Assembly (NCBI GenBank): GCA_030077755.1
Contig: JAQJZZ010000004.1
Coordinates: 248,001-312,000, forward strand
Origin: Filosporella fistucella
Lineage: Eukaryota > Ascomycota > Leotiomycetes > Helotiales
DNA: 64,000 bases
Direction: 5' to 3'
Made by a program: the position numbers and the translations under genes. Position 1 is the stretch's first letter; every line of letters starts with the position of its first letter. Below are positions 1-10,654 of the stretch, in pieces. The notes under the pieces are model-generated. The model was not told where the DNA came from, did no database searches, and was given only the letters and a program-made list of their open reading frames with translations.

Positions 1-1152
1 CTGACCGTCTGTACATTTCGAGAAGAGTGTCAGTGATGAGAATAAAATGTTATATGCTCTTGCTTCTGCAAGGTTGGCCGAGAATTCGGTAGGCGACACA
101 GATGCGGTAGCCGTCGGAGGAGATGCGATAACAGTTGGAATTTTCGTGATTGTCGCTGATGGGACTGAAAGAGTCGATGCTGGGAGGGATGCTGTCTCCG
201 AAGCTGATTTGGTGGCAGTTCGAGAGACTCGTGGAATCGTTGAGAAGTCAATGGTAATAACAATATTTGATGACAGTGCCGGTGACTGAAACCCTGCCGA
301 TGCCGATAGGGAACTCAACACTGGAATACTGCTTGCTGGTGGAATTATGTCGTTCGTGTTGGTGAGCGTGAATCTTGATACGGAGAATGTGAGCGATACG
401 GAAGGCGTAGGGAGTAAGGAAAATGTAGGGAATGTAGTGGGGCCGACACCCGGCGTCGATGATATGCTGGTGGTAGAGCTGGAGCGGGTTTTTGTTCGTG
501 TACTATTCTTTGGCGTCGCAGAAAGAGACAAGCTACCTGGAGGTGGAAGGAATGGAGAGGGGGTCACGCCTGGCGCGATTCCAGCATTTATGGTGGTACT
601 CGAGTTCCTCCCTGCTGCAAAGGAAGTTCCAGGATTTATTTCTGAAGTGGTTGTAGAGGAGCTCAGTCGCCGTGAGCTGGACTTGGAAGCAGGAGTAGAG
701 CTCTGTAAGCTTGTGCTGAGTGTGACACTGGTCGGCGAAGCGGGTGGCAAACTCAGACTGGCGCTTGGTATTGTTGATGAAGATAATGATGTTGTCGAAG
801 ATATCGAAGAAGACGTTGAGCTAGACTCGAAGGTACTTGTCGGAGTGATAGTCGAGCTCTGAACAGTTGATGTTGATATACTCGACGATGATGTCTCTCT
901 GGTAATGATGGGTATTATGGTGATAGGAACTTCTGTGTTAATTTCTGCGGCCGCATTCAATGCGCTCGTGGTAGTGGATATAGTAGTGTTGGCAAATGCG
1001 ACACTTTTCGATGGACTATTAAATCAGTGGGGTTCTAAGCTGATGAATACGAGGAAAACTCACGACCTTCGAGGTAGATCGCGCCGTAAAGGACCAGCCT
1101 CCGTTAAAACAGCCAGATATAATAATCCACTGACGATCGGTGATGCTCTCAT
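1..1152 (-). CDS. Ser/Thr-rich secreted or cell-surface protein, partial (C-terminus beyond window)
   Basis: Exon 1 (1152-1064) encodes Met plus a hydrophobic signal peptide (MRASPIVSGLLYLAVLTEAG) followed by a basic stretch. A 48-nt intron (1063-1016, GTGAGT...AATAG) joins in phase to one long exon, 1015 to 1, with no stop before the window edge. The exon is extremely rich in Ser, Thr and Pro (many SSSTTS-like runs), as in heavily O-glycosylated cell-wall or mucin-like proteins. Function unknown. The exon has no stop inside the window, so the gene continues to the left. The valine/glycine-rich frames on the plus strand here are antisense shadows of these Ser/Thr codons. Start choice rests on the signal peptide and the matching splice phase. 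Confidence 0.7.
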
Positions 1153-3822
1153 ATTTCCGGATGATTGACAATATGTTGGGTTGGTGAAGGATTGCTTATG
1201 GTGGGGTATTGTGCCTCTTGGCCGCCGAAGGAACAATCTGGTTGACTACGATGAATTATACAGCAATGAAAGTTTGAGTTCTATGCGAAAGGATTGATAT
1301 GAATGAAAGAAGAAGATACGATAACAGAATGAAAGAGACAGACGGAGACTTGATGAAAGAATGAGAGTTCGAGAGGAGAATGACAACGGCAATATTCAAC
1401 TTGAATTTTCCGGAGATATGCACCATCTTGTACCATCACCTTGCTGGTTTCAGACTTGAACGGCCACGATTGAACGACCGTCTAAAGGTCTAGCTGGATC
1501 TTTGCTTTTCTCCTCCTGAGACCCTGTCGCGTGTTCTCAGCGGTTCACGAAATGAAACCGGATACTTGACATGCTGACAATAGACAAGATAAAGACACGG
1601 TCAAGGAAGACATTGCTGGGTGTCGAAGGGGAAGGGCTGTGTGAGCCAGTCAATGTGTCTTTGTACGCGGTAAGTTGAGACGATGGGATGATGTTGTGAA
1701 GCGATGTTTTATGTTGGCGCGTTCAAGAGGCGAGACGGTGGATGATTGGCTTAAACAAATCCGGTCACCACAACGTCGTATAATTGGATACGAATGATGT
1801 ATTGGGCCGGAGAGGTGTTTGAATTAAATTAGAGGAGTGAATAAACGCGCGTAGATATTAGAAGCCAGAAGCGCGGCCCATTGTGTGTGCTTGAGTGTGA
1901 CATTGAATCAGGTGACATAATGGCATATCACTAGGCGGGATATGCCCTCAGCTGCATTTATACTTCCTTTTCGCATCTATAAAGGCATTCAACTATGGAA
2001 GAAAGTCCGATGCAGACGGGAGTATAGCTCCACTCGGGTGTGAACGCAAGTCACATGACAGTCACGTTGTCACATGAAGCCAGGGCAGGTGATAAACTCG
2101 TTTCTTCCAAATTTGCTTTACATCTATTTAGGAGGATGAAGTCTGTTCAAGAGAGATATAAGTAGAATATACATTTTATGTTATAGCAGTCTTCTTAATA
2201 CCAATCAGGGTAGTTTCATTTACGGGAATTAATTATATCACGTGCTGGGCAATTCCGTTCTTGCTGTTCCGAATTGCTGTGATCTCGAAGTATACAGAAC
2301 TTGATTCTTGAGCTGTGAATAGCTTAATCTTGTAGCACACATTTTTAATTCCCGCCACTGTGGAACATGCGAACAGAGGCTCGCTAGATTACGATAGAAC
2401 TCATAGAAATAAGCCCATGTTATTTTGCTCTATAATTTTCTCCTACCGTCTCATAATAACATACGAGCCTTCCAAAACATTAAGATCCTAAGCTGAAAGT
2501 TTAGTAAATCTAGAAGTAGCTCCATAGATTTTCCGCTTTACATCACGATCACAATTCATCTTGCAATGAAGATATCTAGGGGCTGTTGCCGAGGAGTTTA
2601 CTTTCCGTGCGCGCTAATACAGGTGGTCCATCATGAGTTCTTTCACCGTAAACTAGAGGTGACGTTTCTAGAATGAAACTTCGCTCTCATGTGATGGTCT
2701 AAGCAGGAATTCTTCATGGTCTAGCTGCAGCAACGAAGTAGAAAAGTCATGACGAGCTTGATTTCAACACGACAACGCATCAGCATTGCAAAGATCACGC
2801 GGCGAGGAAACGACCCTCATCCATTACGTGATACGTCTAAGGGACAGTATTGAAATCTCAAGGAGAACTGTGCTTTGGCTCATACATATCGTCTTAGAAC
2901 CTACAAATGGATTTCGCTGGAATTGTTATGGTTTGGAACTGATAAAGCCACTGACATCTACCTCATACAAACGTGGAAGGAGCGGGATGCTGACTGCACT
3001 ATCATTAATGGCCCAGAAAGCTAAGTCATGAAAGCCAGACCATGCCAGTTCACAAGGTTACAACCCGGTGAGCCGGAGAATTGCAACCTCTTCTGCATCA
3101 CTAAGCTATCAAGGTACAGATGGTTCAGAAAATCATTGGAGCGTCTACCAATCTGCCCAACCGCCTTTTAGTCTCAAGAACTAACATCAGGGCAAGGATT
3201 GAAATGCTTCTCTAGATTACAAAGCCTAAGGTAGATCACAAAGTGATCAAGTAAGGCTTGAATGAGTGTAGGCTCATGTAATTCAGTTGCCGATTACAGT
3301 GCATCTAATCCAGCATCTGGACTCAAAAAACTCCCTAGACACTCAGCCTCCTTCACCTGGGTCGAACTCGGCAGCGGAAAGCGATACAGGCAGCGAACCA
3401 AGTAGAAAGCCAAGATACCGGCCCCGACTTCACTCTCTTCTCCGAGACATGGATCTTGCGAGAACCTCAGATTTCAGCTTGACGAGCAGCGTGAGTGAGG
3501 AGGCCAGTAACCGAAGGCTCATAGATGATATGTCAAACTATATCACTAAGGATAGCGCCCCACCTAGGGGATTTTCGAGAAGCTTTAGCCGCACATCCAG
3601 GAACACCGGCGATCATGGAGTCCAATCATCTATCTGTTGAGGTAAGCCATGCTGCTTGGGTTGTTTTCAATCAATAGTGATCTCGAGTATCACAACACAG
3701 CTAGCAGGCTCACTCGTATTCCTAGACTTCGACTGACGGTGCCTCACTCCATGCTGCCAAGAATGTAGAAACTATCTCTATGCGGAGGTCAGTTCTAGCT
3801 GGTTTGCTCAAAACTAAGTCAC
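1153..3822. other. Gene-poor region upstream of the Ser/Thr-rich gene
   Basis: About 2.7 kb without a convincing complete gene. The first few hundred bases are the promoter side of the minus-strand Ser/Thr-rich gene. Around 3290-3640 on the plus strand an open stretch with non-random composition (Ser-, Arg- and Glu-rich, ending just before a GTAAGC donor-like site) could be an exon or relic. I could not connect it to a start codon or to a family. No RNA gene or repeat was recognised. Confidence 0.4.
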
Positions 3823-4174
3823 ATGGTCTATTTTAGTATTTTAATTGCATATTTGCTTGCCTTTGCATTTACATCCCAAGCTCTATTTTTTAATGGTATT
3901 TTGGTAAGCACTCCAACCAATTTCGCTCTCGGATCATTCTCTGACTTAACAGGTGATTACCGATGTGTTCAGCTGGCAAGACTAGGAAATGTAAAAATGA
4001 ATTTTACATTGATAGCGAGCAGCTTTACATGACCTTGGTAAGTCTCTATGGTTTTCTAGTCACGGCTAGAAGATAGACTGACATCAGCCCAGCTGGGTTT
4101 CCTTGACTTATATCATCCCATGCAACATGATGCAAACAATTGATGTATCTTCAGCTGCTTGCAAAGACTATTAA
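3823..4174 (+). CDS. Possible small secreted protein (tentative three-exon model)
   Basis: An ATG at 3823 opens a strongly hydrophobic leader (about 22 residues, MVYFSILIAYLLAFAF onward) that looks like a signal peptide. A possible model uses a donor near 3895, an acceptor near 3974, a good GTAAGT donor at about 4038 and an acceptor near 4090, ending at TAA 4172-4174. It gives a short Cys-containing product of roughly 75 residues. Alternative splicing choices are equally legal and one gives an earlier stop at 4030-4032, so the C-terminal half is uncertain. No family recognised. It may be an effector-like small secreted protein or a decayed gene. Confidence 0.3.
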
Positions 4175-5306
4175 TACGAGACACTACTGATTGGACAGCT
4201 TTTAATTCATATAAGCCTTATGAGCATTACACCATCGATAATAAAGTTCATTCCCGTCATCTTTGTAAAGTATTTCGGTGCACCGAATCTGATCTCGATC
4301 ACTTCCCAGAAAGTATCGCTGGGAGAGGAGAAGTAGTGCATGTTGTAGAAGAGTCTATTCTGCACGATTGCATATGCTAATTAACTTTCCCATTATCAAG
4401 AAGGAGAATTTCCCCGCGTCTAGGAAACTATCTTCCGACCGGTCCCTTGGCATCGGAACCGTAGTCTTGAGTGATTCTAAGCTTAAATATTTTGCACCAT
4501 ATCAGGAACAATTGCAAGACTACCCACCAATAGGAACTAAATCAAATGTTAAACCCCTCAGTATGGGTCCGGCAGTGCATAGCTTCACGCCTATTTTTGA
4601 CTCCGCTTCTACAGCAACGGTACTAATTCACTCTCGGATACTTGGCAGCTTCAAACCAGGGCGGGGAATTTGGATGCGGCTCTTGGCTGCATTGCCCTAG
4701 TCTATCAGATCGACATTGCAGCTCATGATAATCGGTTGAGGTTGAATCTAAACTATAGTATATACTAGTCATAAGGGGCAAATGTTCCGGATCAACAGCC
4801 TACAAGCTTTTAGAACTTGGACAGCATTTGATAATCTGCAATGAATAGTACTGTAATATGGTGAGATTCAATCGGTAAATTTGTCCTTCAAGGCTCCTGA
4901 CGCAATGCTTTCTTTGATTTGAGGACCGTAGTGAAGTCTCTAGAACGATTTCAGGGAATTCGATGCCTTAAATACACATGGCGTTTTGTTTTGATGCACA
5001 CTGCTTTCAGAATTTAGAGCTGATGCCTAAGATGCGGTATCATCCAAGATGAAGCTATTTCACTTGCATACTAAGTATTCTATTACTCAATAGTTTCAAT
5101 GCTAATAATTCCGTCTCGGCCGGTGCAGTTGGTAAGACGTTGTTGCAATCATAGCACCAGATCTTAGCTCAAATCTCAGAAAGCGATTGTGAGCAGAAAA
5201 GGTATAAGGTCTCAGGTTTCTCCCACTCAAACACCGGTGAACTTCAGCTCCAACAATATCTCCAATACTCTCAGATCATCTTCAACTTCACTCAACAGAA
5301 ATCAAA
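4175..5306. other. Intergenic region, nothing recognised
   Basis: AT-leaning sequence with only short open frames. An open stretch at 4159-4380 has plausible codons but no supportable start or splice connection. The last 150 bp are pyrimidine-rich and act as the promoter/leader of the secreted protein at 5307. Confidence 0.4.
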
Positions 5307-5710
5307 ATGCGTTTTTCAACCATCGTACTCCCATTCATCGCCCTGGCAGGCACTACTGTCCTCGCCGCACCAGTATGTCCCTATATGTTCTTCAAACTAC
5401 AATTTTCCAATACTTCATATGACATGCTGATCATTATTGACAGGCTCCTGCTACTGGCCTTGCTGCCCGCGATGCCGCTCCACAGGAGGTTGCTTTTGCC
5501 AAGCGTGAGGCAGCTTCTCTCGATATTGAGGCAAGGACCGATCTTGATTGGCTCAAGAAGTTGAAGGAGAAGTGGGAGAAAGAGAAGAAGGAGAAGGAAG
5601 AGAAAGAGAAGAAGGAGAAATGGGAAAAGGAAAAGAAAGAGAAGGAAGAAAAGGAGAAGAAGAAGAAGGAGAAGGAAGAGAAAGATAAGAAGAACAAGGG
5701 ACACTATTGA
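5307..5710 (+). CDS. Small secreted Lys/Glu-rich protein with Kex2-like site
   Basis: Two exons, 5307-5372 and 5444-5710, separated by a 71-nt GTATGT...CAG intron; 110 residues. Residues 1-20 form a clear signal peptide (MRFSTIVLPFIALAGTTVLA). A short propeptide-like segment with a dibasic KR (AFAKRE) follows. The C-terminal half is almost only Lys and Glu in imperfect EKxKKEKEEKEKK-type repeats, predicted to form a charged helix. No family assigned. The layout of signal peptide, dibasic site and low-complexity body is common among small secreted proteins of plant- or soil-associated fungi, but a role in host interaction is inference only. The Leu/Phe-rich minus-strand frames here are shadows of the Lys/Glu codons. 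Confidence 0.7.
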
Positions 5711-6260
5711 AGTTAAGTAGGCAATTCTGCTGGAACCATATAATTGGAAATTAGGACTATTTTGGCCTGGAGGGATATCAGTCAACATCAGATATGAGAA
5801 AATAATGAATAATTTCTGATCCTCCCACACCAAGCAATATACGTGACTTAAAACCAAACTCCATTGTGGTTTACGAGAGCTTCGATCAATTTTATCACCC
5901 TGTGCACGAGTCCTTCCCAAATATCCAATTTCCAATCATCCCTATACACGACAAGAATGTCATGTGGTTGAAACTTGTACGGTCTGATGCCGGCCAATGC
6001 CAGCCATTGTTCGAGTACAATGCAAACAATAAAACAAATGGGGGAGAATATTTGTTACAACAACAATACTTGTTTCATTCACCTCCTACGTGGTCACAAG
6101 CTTTTTTTCGGAATCTATGATAGTGGTTTCACATGTGAACAAGCATTTATCAACAAGAGATTGTACCCCTAAACAATCGCATTCAGAATACTATAAAGTC
6201 TTTTACAGCATTAATTTTCAAAGAGGGAAAAAATCTCCCTTCGAGGAATTCAATCTCAAA

Positions 6261-8018
6261 ATGTCGGACTCTGAAGAAAATCGAGTTGCCGACGGCATCG
6301 AACGCAGACCCAGCAACCCTGGGTCAGAGCCCGAAATTATCGAGCATGAGCCAGCTGACTGGAACTCTTGGCGTACGAGTAGCTCCAAGGGTCAACTGCT
6401 CAAGAACTTCATCGACAAGGGAGTTTCGATGGATCAAGCCAGAGAGCTGGTAGCAAAAGAGTTCAAAAAAAGAAGAGGAAAACCTCGCAAGAAACCTGCA
6501 GCTCACTCCCCAGGCAGAGAAAGAGGACGGAAACCTGGTCGGCGATCATCTTCTAGATGGTTCTCACCCTCAAGAAGCGGTGATGATTCGGAAGAAATAT
6601 CTCCACGTACGAAACCAAAATCTCGACAGGAGAGATCACCATCTTTGATAGGAGAAAGAAAACCAAGCCGTGAGGGGCGATCATCTCGTAGACGACGCTC
6701 CCTCTCATCGAACGGTGATGATTCAGAAGCGGTATCGCCTCATTCGAAACCGAGAGCTCGAAAGGAGAGGTCACCGTCTTTACTAGGCGAGAGAATACGA
6801 AGACCTTATTCAGGGTTACCTGATGGACCACGCTCTCCGTCCTTGGTTGGCACTGATTCTGATGAGAACACAGCTCGCAAGAGAAAGAAATCTCGAAAAT
6901 ATAAGAAAAAGGATAAGAGAGCAGCGTCTCCCAATGAAGCTCATCGCAAATCGGTTGCATCGACTTCCAAGGAGGAGCTGACCGACGAAATGATTAACAG
7001 AATTGCAATGCAAGCCATTGGTGACAACGATCCGGATTTCATCGCCAAGAAGGGCACAGAAAATTGGACTCGAGAAGAATGGAGAGACGCTCTGAAGAAA
7101 TTGCGCTATCGTGACTGGAAGCCAAGAGAGATTGCTGTATTTCTAGATGGCATATTCCATTCTGACGGAACACGACGAAGTCAACTCCCCGAAAAATATG
7201 AATTTCCTCAATCTGACTCCAAACTGAATCCAATCAGAGACCCGACAATGCTAGCAGAGATCAAGCAGGATCTCAGAGATGCGAACCCAAATTTAGATGA
7301 AGAGGATATCGAAATAAGGGCAGAAATGAGATATTACGCACGTCAACTTATGACTGCCAATCCCACTATGTCGCAAGACGAGGTATCGAGAAAGTTACAA
7401 GAGTATTATGACAACGTAATTAATAGAAGGACAAGGGCTGAACGTCGGTACAAAGCTCGTTTAGATGCCAATCTCCAATCTCTCTATCGCACCGTTGATG
7501 AAGCTGTCAAGCGACAAGAAGCTTCTGCAGATTCTAGACGCCCCCGATCTCCCCCTCCTCCAATCAGAGAAAGATCTGGAGTTTTTGACCGCCCAAGAAC
7601 TTCCGGACGTCAATCTTCTGCTTTCCCAAATCGCCCATCCTCTAGCGCATCCAATCACCCTCGTAGGACATCTTCACAGTCTCTAGAGTCAGAATTGTTA
7701 CAAAGAGTCTTGAGGGTCGAGGAAATAAGCAAGAGAGATGGTTTTGGCTGGAGCCCAGAGAAAATTTTGGAAGTAGCTCTCAATTCTCTTCCAGGAGATA
7801 AGGATGCTGGAATAATCAGAGACAGAGACAGATCCAGACGCATCTATAGGGAAATTTCGCGACCGATTCCACATCATCTAAAATATTTACCACCTAATGA
7901 ACAGGCTAGGTGGGCTAGATACAGGGAGGAGGTTGCCTTGACCTTCCCTGAATACAACGAAGAAAAGAAAGACAACTTGGCTGAATACATGTTAGAGAGG
8001 TTTCCGGGAGAGAGGTAA
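6261..8018 (+). CDS. Hypothetical SR-rich basic protein (585 aa)
   Basis: One uninterrupted frame. I take ATG 6261 (MSDSEENRV) as start because the protein-like composition begins there; in-frame sequence upstream to 6090 looks like untranslated leader. Residues about 40-75 contain a helix with LVAKEFKKRRGKPRKK. Residues 80-200 hold at least two imperfect repeats of the form RSPSL(I/L)GER ... GDDSE(E/A)(I/V)SP, rich in Ser-Arg and Ser-Pro. Residues 230-450 are predicted helical and charged (NWTREEWRDALKKLRYRDWKP). A Pro/Arg/Ser linker and a conserved-looking C-terminus (residues 500-585) follow. Probably nuclear by composition. No named domain recognised. It is isolated, with no sign of belonging to the distant cluster. 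Confidence 0.7.
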   Translation: MSDSEENRVADGIERRPSNPGSEPEIIEHEPADWNSWRTSSSKGQLLKNFIDKGVSMDQARELVAKEFKKRRGKPRKKPAAHSPGRERGRKPGRRSSSRWFSPSRSGDDSEEISPRTKPKSRQERSPSLIGERKPSREGRSSRRRRSLSSNGDDSEAVSPHSKPRARKERSPSLLGERIRRPYSGLPDGPRSPSLVGTDSDENTARKRKKSRKYKKKDKRAASPNEAHRKSVASTSKEELTDEMINRIAMQAIGDNDPDFIAKKGTENWTREEWRDALKKLRYRDWKPREIAVFLDGIFHSDGTRRSQLPEKYEFPQSDSKLNPIRDPTMLAEIKQDLRDANPNLDEEDIEIRAEMRYYARQLMTANPTMSQDEVSRKLQEYYDNVINRRTRAERRYKARLDANLQSLYRTVDEAVKRQEASADSRRPRSPPPPIRERSGVFDRPRTSGRQSSAFPNRPSSSASNHPRRTSSQSLESELLQRVLRVEEISKRDGFGWSPEKILEVALNSLPGDKDAGIIRDRDRSRRIYREISRPIPHHLKYLPPNEQARWARYREEVALTFPEYNEEKKDNLAEYMLERFPGER

Positions 8019-8265
8019 CCCACCTCAAAGTATTTGAACAAAGAGTATAATTACTCCGGTAATAATGTTTACGGCTTTGTTTTAGGAAATTTTTTTTGGT
8101 TGAGTAATAAAGAGTAATTAAAGCATAATCCTTTATCCATTAATTACGTTGAACAACTCTCTGTCTCCTGAAACTTGAATTAACGTCTATCCCTGCGTGC
8201 CGAAACGCAGTTGGAGATTGGAAGAAGTAATGTTTCATTTAACTATCTGGCAGACTGGTGTAAAC

Positions 8266-8443
8266 AGAACCACAAATAATACAAACAATAAAAGGGTGTG
8301 TAAGCAGCTGGTGGTCTTCAGTAGTTATGGCATAATTGTCTAAGTGTCTAAGTACAAAAGGTGGAGGGCAAAACACTAGAAAATAGCCGAACACGTGCTA
8401 CACGTGACTAGTATAATAAACACTGATTTCAGAGCCCTTTTAC
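8266..8443 (+). repeat. Dispersed repeat, copy 1
   Basis: This ~178-bp segment matches 52547-52736 in the same orientation. Shared landmarks: AGAACCAyAAATAAT at the start, TTATGGCATAATTGTCTAAG in the middle, and CAAAACACTAGAAAATAGCC, two CACGTG palindromes close together, and AATAAACACTGATTTCAGA at the end. Similarity stops abruptly at TTTTAC. Most differences are transitions. No ORF, no obvious terminal inverted repeat. It could be a MITE, SINE or solo-LTR fragment. Confidence 0.75.
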
Positions 8444-8877
8444 ACTGGGACTATTTAGTACAGAGTGTTGACTCGTTATGGTATTGCGTGGCAGGCAGAG
8501 GGGTGCGCGTCACATATCCAACAGCGTCTCGCTACGCAGGGACAGACGTTACTATAGGTAAAAGACTTGAAATGAAGTTGTTCTAGAAACAAATAAAATC
8601 CAAGTATCTAAAGTTTGCTACAACTACATAAGCTCGGTGTTCCGAGACAACTCTGTGATCGTTATTCTGCGATTGCTTTATACATTGAGGTCAACCTTAT
8701 AAGTGGGAACATATAAAAGCATCTACTTCCGCGGCGACGACAGAGAGTGATATCAGGTCTGATAAATACTTGTATCAACTCAAAAATAGTATCGAACTTA
8801 GTTTATGCAATTTCCATGACTATGACAGCGAGAAAACTAATATTTTGTGCGAGGGACAAAATTAACAGAAGAGCTGA
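8444..8877. other. Intergenic, nothing recognised
   Basis: Follows the repeat directly. Short open frames only. No supportable exon upstream of the coding-like tail at 8878. Confidence 0.35.
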
Positions 8878-9162
8878 CGAAGCCTTTCTGTCCCTCGAGA
8901 GGAGCCGGGCACTAGCAGCCAGGCTGATCAGCACTGGAATAACCTCGTCGATCTTCACGATCATAGCTCCCTAGCGGTAGACCTCAGTCAAGTGAGTCGA
9001 CCTATGTTACATGCCTATGCCCAGGACGCACACGACTCTAGCGCCCAGCAGTCGAGTGACTATTCTCTGCGATCTGTGAACCTCGACGTTGGGCCTCCAT
9101 CTTATGATCAGGATGCTCGTCAAGATAAGCAGCCCTCAATTGAGATGGAGAGTTTTGGGTGA
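8878..9162 (+). pseudogene. Coding-like C-terminal fragment without a 5' end
   Basis: After an in-frame TGA near 8876 the plus strand is open to the TGA at 9160-9162. It reads as plausible protein: polar, Gln-, Ser- and Asp-rich, ending PPSYDQDARQDKQPSIEMES-like with a PPSY motif, which resembles a cytoplasmic tail. No start codon or upstream exon can be supported, and a dispersed repeat lies about 430 bp upstream. I read it as the surviving 3' end of a gene whose 5' part was lost. A missed long intron is the alternative. It is tail-to-tail with the membrane-protein gene at 9388. Confidence 0.3.
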
Positions 9163-9387
9163 CAAGAGAATGGAGAGGCGACTTATTAAATATATCCTTC
9201 GATATGATGATGCGGAGGCGTCTCCGCATGCAGAGGCTTTTCGAGCTTTGGATTTTGGAGAGAGATGGCGGTTGCGGATGGTGATCCATTCCTCGACTCA
9301 AACCAGCGTCGCTTCCTTCCATTTTTTGGACGGGGCCACTCCCGCTTCTGGAAGAATTGCTCGATACATTCCTGCCAAAACCTGGAA

Positions 9388-10654
9388 TCATTTGGATACA
9401 ATGAACATGAGCACCACCGAGATCCATATCTGTGAGATTCCGCCTAATGCGGCACATATCGTGCTCCATCCGGGTGAGATTAGGCCGTAAACGGGTATTG
9501 AGGCTATGGAGGTGATGGCGCTGAGAGCTGCGAATGACCAGGCCCAAATATTAGCCTGTTGCGCTATGTTGGGCTTTGATAGAAAGACAGTGACCAGAAG
9601 GATCACATTTTGTGATATTTGAAGCAGCGAGCCTTGACAAAGAGAGAAGAAGTTCGCATCAGTCCAAGACCCTGCTGCATCAGGTGTCCGCTGGAAGCCA
9701 AGCAGCGTTAAGAGAGCACCGGCAATAGAAATGAAGCCGACTATAATTGTGACGAGTATTGTTTGGTTTTGATTGAACTGTAGACGTTTGTGTTAGCCGA
9801 GTTGAAGGAACGATGTAAGGTACATACCACTTGTTGCCTAGGGTATGCCACCACTATATTGCGAGTTACTGCACCGAAAGGCTCAGGTTGATGTATTGAG
9901 GTAGGCCTATCATAGTCAGTCAAGTGACTGAATTAGCGAAGGTAGCACTCACCATGCTTTATCGATTTGAGCTGCAAACGAGAGACGTTGTATAGCTCTT
10001 GGAGGAAAATAAGTTCGTTGTAGAAATCCATCCAGTTTCATGACTCTTATGTGAACAGCAGTGAAAAGATCGATGTCTTGGAATGTTCCATTTCTGGCAG
10101 CCTCTAAAACTCTCCATGGAAGGAAAGCAGCGCCAGTTTGGACATGATCAATATTGGAATTCCAACCAGTTGAGCATATGCTCGGCTTAGGATATTTAAC
10201 ATGTTTTCCTCCCTCGAAGATTGTCCTCCCTGGAAAGCCATTGTGTTCCAGCTCCAAAAAGTTCATTGCAAGGGTCCAAAAGCGCAAAATTTCCGTGTCC
10301 TGGATATAGTGCAAATCCTCTTTTGCCTCGTTCCTGTAGATTAAATCATCGATCTGGGTCAAATTCTCTTCGTGTAGGTGTATATCTGCCGTCCAGCTAC
10401 TAGTTTCATTGGCGGTATTGGTGCTTCTCCTCTTGATTCCGAAGCCATGATGTATAGCGTTTCTAAAGAAGGAGTCGAGCTCGCGGAAGGTCGCAGCTAG
10501 TCTGGCAACATCTCTCTCGCGCTTCGCAGTATCACTTTTAGCAGTTCCCGTAGCTTTAGTACGTTGTCAGTGTATAGCATCTCAAGGGATCATAGTGAGA
10601 CTCACTGAAATATCCCATCAGCCTGGTCGCGCCACTTCTGGAATCTGGACTCAT
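9388..10654 (-). CDS. Hypothetical membrane protein, four exons (372 aa)
   Basis: Exons 10654-10606, 10553-9953, 9906-9828 and 9777-9388 join in phase (1119 nt). Introns have GTGAGT, GTGAGT and GTATGT donors. The protein starts MSPDSRSGAT. Its first ~250 residues are soluble-looking, with a predicted helical segment (RERDVARLAATFRELDSFFR). The last ~125 residues contain about four hydrophobic segments (TILVTIIVGFISIAGALLTLL, a NVILLVTVFL segment, an AALSAITSIASIPVYGL segment, and WISVVLMFIV at the very C-terminus). No catalytic motif and no family recognised. The architecture, an N-terminal soluble region with a C-terminal transmembrane bundle, is common in lineage-specific fungal hypothetical proteins. 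Confidence 0.65.

Noticed and set aside
347..862. Plus-strand 171-aa open frame rich in Val, Glu and Gly
   Set aside because: It is the antisense shadow of the Ser/Thr-rich minus-strand exon; composition is explained by that gene.
2786..3031. 81-aa plus-strand open frame
   Set aside because: Random-like composition, no splice or family support.
5381..5935. Minus-strand Leu/Phe-rich frame that looks like transmembrane segments
   Set aside because: Complement of AAG/GAG repeats of the Lys/Glu-rich secreted protein; no independent support.
9038..9547. 169-aa minus-strand open frame
   Set aside because: Overlaps the last exon and 3' flank of the membrane-protein gene in another frame; its composition is not protein-like.
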